Part shown: piece after piece, positions 13,760-25,065 of the stretch | Numbering within the stretch: position 1 is the first letter of the stretch | Layout: each line of letters starts with the position of its first letter | Assembly: GCA_000231825.2 (NCBI GenBank) | Contig: JH720303.1 | Span: forward strand, 1,326,574 to 1,390,573 | Length of the DNA stretch: 64,000 nucleotides | Direction: 5' to 3' | DNA from: Tetrahymena elliotti 4EA | Taxonomy: Eukaryota; Ciliophora; Oligohymenophorea; Hymenostomatida; Tetrahymenidae | The notes under the pieces: model-generated | Told to the model about the DNA's origin: nothing | Seen by the model: the letters and a program-made list of their open reading frames with translations, nothing else | The model's database searches: none | Program-made: the position numbers and the translations under genes

Positions 13760-14529
13760 ACAAAAAATATTATTTAAATAACAATTCAAATATTTATAAT
13801 CAAATTAATCTATTAAAATGTTTATATTGTCTAGACTCTTTACCTATTAATAACTCATTTAATTTATGAAACTAACTATCCAATCCAAATAAATCTATTA
13901 AAATATTTAATTTTTTACATTCTTTACCTTTGAATAATTAATTAACCTAATTTTCTTAATAAATAAATGATTCTGAATATGGGGCATTATTTTGTTTTCA
14001 ACTCACTTTTGATAAATATATTGTTTGAATAAATATTTAAAATTTTGAGATTTGTATTTGAATTTTGAGAAAGATGAATTTGTTTTGTTACTTTGATTTT
14101 ATATTTATTTAGAAAATTAAGAATATTTTAAATAAATTTATATTCAAAAATGCTTGTATTAATTATTATCCAAAAAATTTCTATTTTATTGGTCAAATTT
14201 TCATTTATTTTTTGAATTTCAAAATTTTATAAGCGCGAATTAAACAAAGATCCTTTTTATTCATATTAAATTTAAAAATATCCATTAGTTATTAATAAAT
14301 AACAAAAGATTCATACCAATCATTATTAACAAAAATCAAATTTTGTAGCTAAATAAAATTTTTACAACAATTAAGCCAATTAATAAATTAATAAAAAAAT
14401 TTTATATATTGAAATAATAAGTAGAAAATATTATCCATTTGATTTCCAAATTAGCTTCAATTATTTTATTTACGCAATCTATTACACTAGTATTTTTGAG
14501 GTATTTTTATAATATTAAGTTAGCATTTA
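13760..14529. other. Intergenic spacer, AT-rich
   Basis: About 770 bases between the AP-3 delta stop and the next ATG. Nothing recognisable beyond AT-rich sequence and short homopolymers. Confidence 0.5.
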
Positions 14530-17500
14530 ATGGACAAAGTTAATAAAGCAAGCTTTTCAAATTAGAGTATCTAGTAAACAACATTTCCTAGCAAAAAAGT
14601 GAGCTATGATAAAATTAAAATAAATGATTTATATGTACGAGGCAATATTCATGCATAAAACTAAGTACAAAGTAAGCTAAGTGTCTCCTAAGCTTAGGAA
14701 AATGTTATTCTTTGCTAAAAAACTAAATAGGAAGACAAGAAATCCATTTAATTAGATTAGGAATTGAGCTCAGAGTTCTTATAAAAAATTGGTATTGATA
14801 ATTCCAGTAAGAACATCCAACTATCAGAATTCTTAAAAAATGGGATTAATTTAAAAGTTCAAAAAACAAATAATACACCTAAAAATAATTCTTAGAAGAG
14901 CATGTAGCTTTATAATAAAAATATTAAGATTCCCAACAAAGCATGTATAAACAATCAGTAAACTACATCTAATTCTTAATAAAATAAGAATAGTAATAAT
15001 AGTCATTTAAAATTTCAAACATTACTAAACGATTGCACTAGAAGCAATACAACAGATGATGAAGAGTCTAAGTAAATTCTGGCTGCTAATAGTACTTCTC
15101 CATAATCAAGGAATACATTATCAGGAATTAATTCAGAAATTATTAGATAGCAACTACAAGCTTTTTCTTAAAGAGATACAAGATATCAAGTAAATAAAAA
15201 TGGAAATAAAAAGAAGTAGTCAGTAGGTTCTACTGAATAAGCTTATTTAAAATTTGATGAAAATAATCAATCTAAAAAGTAAAGAAATAGAAGTGAGTAA
15301 ATGGGAGTGAAACAGCTTTTAACTCTAAACAGCTAAAGCTAATTTGCTACTTTAAACAGATAACACTCTTAAATTGATTAGATTTAAAATATTCTTAAAA
15401 AGAAGGGTGAAAAATCTTAAGATAAGATTAAAATAATCCAAAACTAAGGAGTGGATTCTGCCAAAGTAGTTGCGCCATAAGACCAAAAGAGCAGCAGTCA
15501 ATAAAAAAACCAACAATAAAATCGCATAAACATCATTCAAAAAGATCAATTACTAAAGAATGCTCATCCTAATGAGTAATAATATACAAATAAATAAAAA
15601 GATAACTCTCACACACATTCAAGCAATTAGCTTAATTTTTACTGTGATAATAAAATAATATCTGATAAGTCATAAGAGAAGTACAAAGAAAGTAATACAG
15701 AAAGCAAGTTCAATCTTAAGGAATCTGAAATGTAAAAAATTTAACTATTATTTTAATAGCAATAGAAAAAGCAAACTTCAAACACAAACTTAAAAAAGCA
15801 ATAAAATATTTAACCAAGTAAATAAGAAGATAACACAAGTTGTTCAGAAATAATTAAATCTTCAAAGTAACCATAAAAATAATAAACATAGAAATAGAAT
15901 TAGAATTAGCAATAGCAGCAATCATAAACATAATAAAAATAACAATATTTGTTGAATCATAAAAAAAATTAAGAGTAAAAATAGAAATCTTAAGAAAAAT
16001 TGTCCATTTAGCAAGAAATTCCTATTTCTGTTTTATAAAAAAAATTATAAAAACAAATAAATACTGACAGATAATAATACAATTCGAATGAAACTAAGTA
16101 AGCTGCTTAGTTCTAATATGGTCGCATTTAGAATAATAAAGATTAATCAGGGCATAGTAATCTAATATGTATGGCAGGATACCCTAATACATTATAAGAT
16201 ATCAATAATAATCAAATTAATTAGTCTTAAATCTAACAAAAGTAAAGGATGGTTTCTTTGAATTCTAGATAATCATTAATACCTATTAATAATTAGCAGT
16301 TAGATGATGATGAAGAGTTAACTGCTTTGCAATAATATAGTTCACCTTTTCTTAGAAGTTCTTCAAGCAGTAAAGAGCCAAACAGGAGATATGAAAAGTA
16401 GCCTTTTGAAAAAAAGAATGAAATTGATAAAAAAATTAAGGACTACTTAGAATAGAAAAATTAAAACTCTTCATCATAAGATTCTGGATGCAGATAATAA
16501 ATTGCAGGAACTCCCTCTTTAATAACAAATTCTACTTGTAATAAAACTAGTAGCAATTGTAAGACAAGTAACTCCAACTAAAATTTATTTGGCAGTAATT
16601 TAATCAACTCAAATTTGCATGCAAACAAAGAAAGTCAAAGAGCATAAACACACAATGCTAATTAATAATCTCAAATAAACCAACTCAATTTAGAAGAAAG
16701 TTAAGTCCATTTTTAGACAGAAGAAACTGTTTCTCATTATAGTAGCTTAAAAAAAAATAAAAGCAGTTAATTAAATGGAAACTATTAAAATAGCAATAAC
16801 ACACCGCATCGTCAATAAAAGGCTTAGCTTAAATCTTCTGTAAGTCAACAAATAATAACTCCTTCAACTTGTGATGCCAAGTAATAAGTAACCCTTGTAT
16901 CTCCTATGATTAGTAATTTTGTCATATCTCCTTCTTCTAAAGTCATTACTCTTTCTCCTAAACCATTCCTAACCACTGAAAATGAAGACTAAGAAGATCA
17001 AGATATGATAATCACTTTTTCTCAAAATGTGAATACTGAAGGGTCAGAAGATATTGATTCTAATTTGGAATCAAATTAAGAAACAGAAAAAACTTCACAT
17101 CAAAACAAGTACTTTTAAAAATAAAATAGCTCTAAAAACAACTAGCAAGAGTAGATTAATAATAAGCTAGAGTCTAGATTAGGAGCTTTAGAGTAGGAAA
17201 TGTCTTCTATAATTCAGAGATGTGTAAATCTTGAAGTAACAAACAGATCTTTGAATTAAAATATTGATAAAGTAAATGCTGAAAAAGACATCATATTAAA
17301 GGTAAAAAACTTTTTTTTAAAAGAATCCTTTTATTTAACATTTTTTATGTTAGGAAAATGAAATCTACAAATTAAAAATTGAAGAACTTCAACTAATTAA
17401 CAGACAGTAAGAGGATACGATAGAAAAGTTGATTTAAAGAATTACTAGGCACAGTGACACAAATAAATTAAATTCTTCTCATTGTAAATAAAATAGAAAT

Positions 17501-18126
17501 GTAGGAGAATACTCTCATTAATAAATGAAGTAAATTCAAATCTAAATTTGTTAAATTTAAAATCTAATATTATAATTTTTGAAAATTATTAGTACTGAAA
17601 ATTCTACTGCAGAAATTTCATCTTACCCAAATGGAGAAAATATGTCCTTCTTTAGCTAGAGCAAAGGATTTTAAAAATCTGATGCATTTTCGTCTGCTAG
17701 AGGAGTTCCAATATCCACTTAAAACAATTATAAATCTAAAAAAGATTTGAATTAATATTTTTCTAATATGATTAACAATTCCTAATCGAAATAGTTGATA
17801 CCACAAACATTTTAAGTAATTTTTTCTTGTTTATTTTTAAAAATTAATATTATAATATAATAAATTAGGGTTATTTAAGTCAGAAAAATCTGTAGAACAT
17901 TATGGTTAACTCTTAAATATAAAATAGTAATTCAATTACTTAAAATGATAGTTTATTAAGCAAGTAAATGTTCAGTTAAAGTACTAAAAACTAAACATAA
18001 AATCAGTAAATGTATTCCTTTTAAAATTGTAATGTGGATTAGGAATAAGCTCAAGCAAGCTCCTATAGAAATGACTATTATCTCTCTTCCAGACATGGAA
18101 TATAAAACCAACAAAAATAGTTATGA
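14530..18126 (+). CDS. Gln/Asn/Ser-rich protein with C-terminal coiled coil (function unknown)
   Basis: Four exons (14530-17301, 17354-17529, 17593-17815, 17869-18126) join in frame to about 1142 residues and end at TGA 18124-18126. Most of the protein is low complexity. Gln (largely TAA/TAG), Asn, Ser and Lys dominate, with runs such as QNQNQQQQQSQTQQKQQ near 15900 and KSSSQQKNQQQN near 15490. A charged heptad-like stretch around 17160-17440 (LESRLGALEQEMSSIIQR, then NEIYKLKIEELQLINRQQE and IEKLIQRIT) predicts a coiled coil that spans the first intron. No catalytic domain, signal peptide or membrane segment was seen. The composition is prion-like and would suit a scaffold of cortical, ciliary or RNA granule structures, but that is inference. 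It is not recognised as a named family. Confidence 0.85.
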
Positions 18127-18925
18127 AAAACTTTTAAATTTCAATAATAAAATGCAAATGTTCTAAAAAAGAGAAACCAAAATATAAATTTTCACCTTAA
18201 TTTTTCTTATTTTTTAAGTTTTCTTAAAAGATTATATTAAATTAATTATTACATATATTAAATAACCTCAAAACAATCTAATTTAAATATTCTATAAATT
18301 TATGTAAGCTTATAAAAGTATATAAAATTTATCAATAAAATTAAATAAATGTAAATTTATTTTGCTTGAATCTTTTTAAATTTTTTAATTTTTGATTCAT
18401 CTTTTTTAATAAAAATTTAAAACGCTCTTTATGATTTTTTAAATTATATTATGAGTCAATAAAACTTGAAATACTCATAAAGATTTTAAAAATAAAAAAT
18501 ATAATTCTTACCAAATTTAAGTCGAGTTAACTAAATGTATCCTATCTGCTCTGATTTTATCTTTACATTTGTCTTTTTTTAGATAATAGATAGCAATTTT
18601 TAAAGATATTCAAGGAAGAATTCTAATTACCTCTCAAAAAAATGTTTGATAAAAATGCAAAACTATTTTAATTTTCTCTATTTTAATAGAAAAAATAAAT
18701 TTGTTGCTTAATTGTTAAAATTTCCTGTTAAAAAATTAAAATTGTACTACTATTCTGATTTCATGAATCAAATTTATATTTTCTCTTTGAATAAAATAAA
18801 GATATATTAATAATTGCTTGTACTATTTGTTTTTTTATTTAAAAATTTATTTGAAAATTTGATTTTTAATTATATTTATAAAAAACTTTGATATCAGAAA
18901 AGAAATATTCTAGCTTGAAATTAAA
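18127..18925. other. Intergenic spacer, very AT-rich
   Basis: About 800 bases with long A and T runs. No coding pattern, RNA gene or repeat seen. Confidence 0.5.
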
Positions 18926-20623
18926 ATGTTCAGTTTTCTTCAAAAATATACTAGGTTTTAAGATGAACATAAAATAGAAGTAGGTTAATAGTTAAGGTAT
19001 TTAAGAAAGAAAGAATTTGTTACGCATTTAGATGAAATGAGGAGAGTTTATAGAGAGTTCTTTTAAATTAACTAAATTTAAGATATCATCTTGGCTTTTG
19101 ATATTGTGATCAGATTGAGCTTAATCTTTAACTTTTTTGTTTTTGAAAAAGAGAGTTATTTGCTTTAAATTGGTTTTTATAGTTGTATTGTATAAACTGT
19201 GTTTTCTATTCTTAATCGAAATACTATTCCAATAAGTAATCAAGGATCTATTAGGAAGAGTTGCTTTATAAATTTTTCAAATTTATTTTTAAAGTTGTTA
19301 CAATTAGATGTGAAGTACTTATAATTTGACTTAAAAGGATTGAAAAAAGGTATAACAAATGATAAAAATTAAATTGAAAGTAAAAAATATGATTGTGAAA
19401 AAATGTATGTTTGGCTTCGAGAGGGAAGGTTTTTTACTACATTTAGACTGATGATATTTATTAGTGAAATTTATAATAGAGGGTCTTTAGATTTCTTCCT
19501 GTTTATTGGAATTATTTATAGTATTACTAGCTTGTTAATTTTAAATTATATCCAAGTTTAAGCTTTCTATTTTATCTTAGATTATGATTTAAGAGAGAAG
19601 TTATTTCTAATTTTGGAGTTAATTTGCTAGTTTGTTTAATCATTCCTTAATTTAGCATTTTTAATGAACAGTAAAATTAATCTACAAATTATACTTTTCT
19701 ATACAGTTATTTATCTTCTGATGTATTTTCTTAGAACTAAAAACTATTTCAAGTTTCTTCATACTAATTTCTCTATTTATGATTAGCTTTTCAGTGGATA
19801 AAAACTTTTATTCTTGGTACCTTTACAAAAAAGAGATATGAGACAGTACGATTAAATAGCTAGAAGTAGAATTAACTTTTTGAATCTACTAGTTTACTTT
19901 GCTGCATAAATCTTTATCATAAAATATTTTCTATTTGACGGAATTAAATAACCACAAATAATAGTAGTTTTATAACTTAAAATTTTAGTAGTGCATTTTA
20001 TGCTCTTAATATTTGATATATATTACCTGAAAAATATGCAATAGAGCAGTTAGAGTTATTAAGCAGAAGATATAGTCATAGCAGACTAGTACAGAAATAA
20101 AAATTCAATGAGGCTATACATAAAAATTAAAAGCGAAAATTAACTGTATGTTTCAGAGGAAGATTAAAATGCTTTAGAATAAATAATGAGTAATCAAATA
20201 GAGGAATTTTATTTATAGTTCGAGAAAGAATTCGAAATATATAGTAAAAGAGGAAATACTTATCTAAAAATAAATAGTATAAGAAACTGGCCAGAAATAG
20301 AAAAGATATTCATAGCTACATTCAAATATTGCAAATCATTTGATTTTGAAATTGATAGAGATTTAGTTAGCCTCCCAAAAATCGATAAATTCATGCATTT
20401 ACTCCTTAAAAATTGTATATTTGCTGACGAGTATAAATTAATTATAAAAAAAGATGATATTTTAGAGTATTTTTTGAGAAGAGGTATCATAGATTATTCA
20501 CCATATGTAGACAGCTTTGTAAAAACTTGTCCTGCACCAATTCAACTTGTCGCTTTTTTTAAATATTATGAATAATAAATCTAATTTAAGCCTTTAAAGA
20601 TATTAGAAGACATGAATTCATGA
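18926..20623 (+). CDS. Multi-pass membrane protein, possibly XK-related family
   Basis: One uninterrupted exon of 565 codons ending at TGA 20621-20623. The N-terminal 60 residues are polar, then about eight hydrophobic segments follow. Examples are AFDIVIRLSLIFNFFVF, FLFIGIIYSITSLLILNYI, LELICQFVQSFLNLAFL, IILFYTVIYLLMYFL, LLVYFAAQIFIIKYFLF and LVVHFMLLIFDIYYL. A cytosolic-looking C-terminal tail of about 170 residues is rich in Glu, Lys and Asp. The order DxxIR... hydrophobic pair, LLQLDVKYLQFDLKGL, then FRLMIFISEI and a hydrophobic SITSLLIL segment recalls the XK/XKR family (LLQLG..., LRLFE.F.E, SllSL), members of which scramble phospholipids in animals. That match is by eye and weak, so an unassigned ciliate membrane protein is the safe reading. 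No signal peptide or enzyme motif seen. Confidence 0.8.
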
Positions 20624-21058
20624 ATCAGAAATATTTTTGAAGTTGTCTATCAAAATAAAATTGTGAATAGATTGACTATACAAATAATTTATTCATTTTT
20701 TATTTAATATACTAAAATATTATTGATAAATTAAAATTTAGTATTTACTTGTTAAAAATATTTTATATTTACTCGCCATAATTAAATTTAAAAGATATTT
20801 CAAATAAAATACAATTATTGATTTCACTAATTCCTTAAAGAATTTTTGATAGATCATTTAAAAAGAGACTAACAGCGTCTATATATCATCTAGAAAATAT
20901 TTAATTTATTTTTGCTTAAAAAAATACATATCAGGAAATCTTAAAAAGATATATCATCAAAAACTAATTATAAAATAAATTAAAGTAACTTAATAGCCCA
21001 TAAAATAAAGAAAATGAAGAAATAATTTATTTATCTTAAAAAAGGATAAGAATAATAA
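20624..21058. other. Intergenic spacer, AT-rich
   Basis: About 435 bases between the membrane protein and the tRNA ligase gene; nothing recognised. Confidence 0.5.
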
Positions 21059-24000
21059 ATGAGCATTAAAGATTACATGATAGAGTAGTCTTCAAATAAA
21101 GATGTAAAAATAATCGAAACTGAAATTCCTTTCTAGACAGATTATTTTATAAGCGACTTATCTCTTAGTTTTAGAGGTGAAGATGAAGATAAGGCATACA
21201 CTTTTAATGAAAGATTGCGTACAAATATTAGAAGAGGTAACTCTGTTATCTTTAGTGTTGATAATTAAAACAACCCTGTTGATTACTACTGGGGTAGAAG
21301 AGGTAAAAAATAAATGATTGTATTTTTTTCAATTAACTGATTATTTAAAATAAAAAAGGCATCATGAAATTCTTTGATTTGTAAAGAGAATATATTGGAT
21401 ATAACTTACATGAAATAAAAGAGTTGACTCAATTTGGTAATAAGAATGCTGCATTACACTAAGAATTGTATAACATCATATTTAAAGAAGCATAAGAAAG
21501 TTTTTCTTCAGGAGATTCTGTTTCCATTTTTAAATTAGTCAAGGCTAATGGTGAAAATGCTTAGATCTCCTACTTTAAACCTTTAAATAGTTGGGTTATT
21601 TCATCTAAAAATGTTGCTTTACTTGCCAGATAACGTTCAGATATAGATTTATATACTAGAGATAGGTAAAAAATTATCAACTATTTAAATAGAAGAATTA
21701 TTTTGTTTTCATAGCTAAAATAAACAGCATCAATCTAATTTTTATTAAATTAAAATATTTTTCTTTTACAACAATAGATTTTCATTTGCAAAATTAATTG
21801 CATAGGTTTGGTTTAACATTTTAGAAAAATTGATAAAAGAGTAAGGTGAAGCTAAAGTTGAGGCTCTTAAAGAAGATCTTTCAGAATAAACCATGGTAGG
21901 AGAATATTGTGGCAATTAAGATTATTAACATTTAGTCAAATATGAAAATATAGATATTTTATTTTATGCTATCGTTAACCATAAAAGTAGTGATCCTTGT
22001 ATTCCACCATTGTAAGCATATGAGTTGTTTAACAAATATAAATTAACAACTGTTAAGTTGATTGATGAAGGTTCCTACTAAACATCTGAATCATTTAACA
22101 ATAAGTTAAAGGAAGTTTATGATTTTGTTGCTAGCAGTGATATTGAATGTGAATAAGAAGGTTCGGTTTTGTATTTTGTCAAAAAATCTAAATCAATTCC
22201 TTATCAAGAAAGAACTTTAAGCGTTTCAAAACTAAAGACATTAGAGTATCGTATATTCCGTAAATTGCGCGAAAAACTTAAAAATTACATAAGCAGAAAA
22301 GATGAGCGTCTTAGAAATAAATTCGAAGAAGAAACTAAATAACTTTGTGTGAACAATCCTCCTGCACATTCTCTAGAATTTTACTTTTAAATAGCTAATT
22401 TATCATTTAATTTCGTTGATAAGTATCCTCACCAAGCAAATTTAGTAGCTGACCAATACATTTCTTTTCTTTCCGTTATCATTTACTGCTTAGAAAAAAA
22501 AGAAGAGCCTAAACCTACCCATTTCTAGAAGGAAAATATGAGTAAACTGCTTGAAGTTCCTTGGTCTAATTATAGCAGCTTTTAAGACAAAAACACAGAA
22601 TCAAATATAGAATTTGAAATTAAAGATTAGAAGCTTAAGGCAGGTTTAGATACTAACTAAAGAAATCTTTTTGTTATCATACCTATCAGTATTCCTGGTA
22701 TGGGTAAAAGTACTTTTGTCAAATATTTGACTGAAATTGTTAAGAAAAATAATGATGAAATATTTATTATATCATCTGATAATATTAGAAAAGAATTGAT
22801 GGATAACTTAAAGAAAAGTAAGCCCTTCCTTAAGGAGGATTAAATATTTGGTTAAACTGGCAAACCTGCAGGTAAGGAGTTCTCAAGATAACTTTCAGAA
22901 AGTATTTCCAAAAAACCTTTCTAAACCAAAGCTTAAAATGTTTTTGTTTTCCTTGATAAAAATTTCCCTCCAAATGCAATTGATAAAGCCGTAACAGAAA
23001 TTCTTGAAAATAAACCAGCCAACATGAACTTATAGATTTGTGCTATGATGACAAGTGAAGCAGAACCTAACAAATATAAGATAGGCTCTAACATCGGATT
23101 CCCTTTCTCCCTTAACTTCTTCTTTAACTGTGCTAATAGAGTTTAAACTCGTGTTGATCATCCAACACTAACAAATAAATCTGGCAAATGTATGGATGTA
23201 ATGATCATGTTCTTTAATTTGTAAATATTTTTTGATTTTTTTTTAATTAAATTTTCTAACATTTTTTTCATTAACATTTATAGATTTAGAAATTTCAGTT
23301 TAAGCGAAAATAGCTTGAAAGACAATGGTGTCGATATAATTTTAAAATTCCCTTTTATCAAGGAGGATTCTTCAAGATAATTCCCACAAGATATTACATA
23401 AAGATTTGAAGAAATCATTTTATAAACAATTCCAGGAAATACCTGCAATAACTAAGGTTTAGTCCAATCTTTTGCAGATAGAGTAAAGAATTTGAATCTC
23501 TAATTTGAAAATACACCCATTGAAGAGATTAAGCAAAGAGCTTAAGAAACATATGCCGAATGTTTAAGATAAGTTTAAGAAAAGGTAGGATAAATACAAA
23601 ATTCAAATACCTAGCAAACTTAGGCTAGTTAAAAGTAAGAAGTATCAGCAAATTAAATAGATTAAGAAGAAGAAGCTAAATAAAGTGAAATGGTAGTAGA
23701 ATAACCTGAAAATTAATAATCTTAAACTATTACTCCTAGAATCAATAAAAAAAGAAAGGCTTAAGTAAGATATAATCCTGCGAGAAAACCTATTTATTTA
23801 GGTATTTTTGCTAATGATGAAAAAGATGTATAACAATAATAAAAGGCCTATGTTAAGAAAAACCTTTAGGATCTTTATAGTAAATTTAAAGATCAAATAA
23901 TCTAATAGAACCATGATTAATTGCTTAACTAAGTTTTCAAGCACCCTGCATCTCACCACATTACTACCTATTTTGTTAAATCAACAGAAGGTATATATTA

Positions 24001-24412
24001 TGAGAACTTCGAAGAAGGATTAAGTATACCTATTGAAGTTTTAGCTATGGCATATGTCCCAAATAAAATTATGTGCGGTGTTTGCCTTCCTGATCCTAAC
24101 ATGATAGATATTGAAAATAAAATTCCTCATATGACTCTTTATATTGAAGAATGGTAGGCTAAATTTTCTAATAATGTCTTGCAAGCTCTTTTTACAGATA
24201 AAGGAGCTCCTTTATCATAAGAATTCTTAAATGGAGATTTACTTGATCTCAAAAAAGAAATTATTGGAAAATATAACTTATCTATTTAAGAATAACCAGG
24301 AAAACATGATGTCTATTTTATCAAACCTAAAAACTCTATTATAAAGTTTGATGCTACTACCAAAGCATTCTTTGGAAATGGGCCTTAATAAAATAGAAAA
24401 GGAAAAAAATGA
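21059..24412 (+). CDS. tRNA ligase, Trl1-like: ligase + polynucleotide kinase + cyclic phosphodiesterase
   Basis: Four exons, with introns near 21311-21360, 21666-21777 and 23221-23282, join to about 1040 residues. The order of parts is that of fungal Trl1, which seals tRNA halves after intron removal. First comes the ligase: KLVKANGENAQISYF contains the KANG nucleotidyl-transfer motif I found in Trl1, followed by SWVISSKNVALLA and GEYCGNQDYQHLVKY, a likely motif III/IIIa region. Next is a P-loop kinase: IPISIPGMGKSTFVKYL with downstream FIISSDNIRKELM. Last is a 2H cyclic phosphodiesterase with two H-h-T motifs, SHHITTYFVKS and IPHMTLYIEEW. A Lys/Gln-rich linker (around 23560-23760) with KRKAQ-type basic stretches separates kinase and phosphodiesterase. 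All catalytic residues I can place are present. Expected roles are tRNA splicing and possibly other RNA repair, with the linker possibly holding a nuclear signal (inference). Confidence 0.88.
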
Positions 24413-25065
24413 AAATAATCATAAAGTATTTAAATTCTTTTGTAAAGTTTATTCAATAAATTTAATGTAAATTTATAAAATTAAAAACATTATCTTTTCT
24501 AAATTTAAAATTTTGGTTTCTTTAATCCTCAAATAATTTTTAATCTGTTAATAATTTGTGAACAAACTTTTGAAAAAATAAAATTACAAGAGATATTTTT
24601 AAAATATTTTTTAGAAATACACCAAAATAATAATAAATTTGTTTTGAAGAATATATTTTTATAGTAAATAAAGTATATAGTGATATATTTTAATGAAAAC
24701 TTTGATTTAAAAATTAATTAAAAAACAAATTGATAATAAAATATTAAAGTTTACTAAAAATAATAAAAATAAATTCCATAAGAGTTATTCTAGATGATAA
24801 TATGACTTAAATTTTAACTAGATAAGGTTGAGTAAATAAAATGCAAAATCAAAATACATAATAAATACTGTGGTGTAAAAAATAATTTACAAAATAAATT
24901 GATTATTAAATATAAATAACTAATTTTCTAGTTGAGAATTAGGAAAAAGTATAAAAATTTCTAATTATTATAAATTTTAAGTAAGATAAAGATTATTTAT
25001 TAAAGTTAGTGACTTTGGAGTAAAAAGAGGATGTATCTATTTAGGATGTTATTTTCTTTTTTACC
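24413..25065. other. Convergent intergenic spacer
   Basis: About 650 very AT-rich bases between the 3' ends of the tRNA ligase (+) and the LisH-WD40 gene (-). Should hold both polyadenylation regions. No gene or stable hairpin seen. Confidence 0.5.

Noticed and set aside
15880..16020. Simple-sequence repeat or microsatellite expansion
   Set aside because: The CAA/TAA/TAG-rich bases form an in-frame Gln/Asn-rich coding stretch with mixed codons, not a pure repeat.
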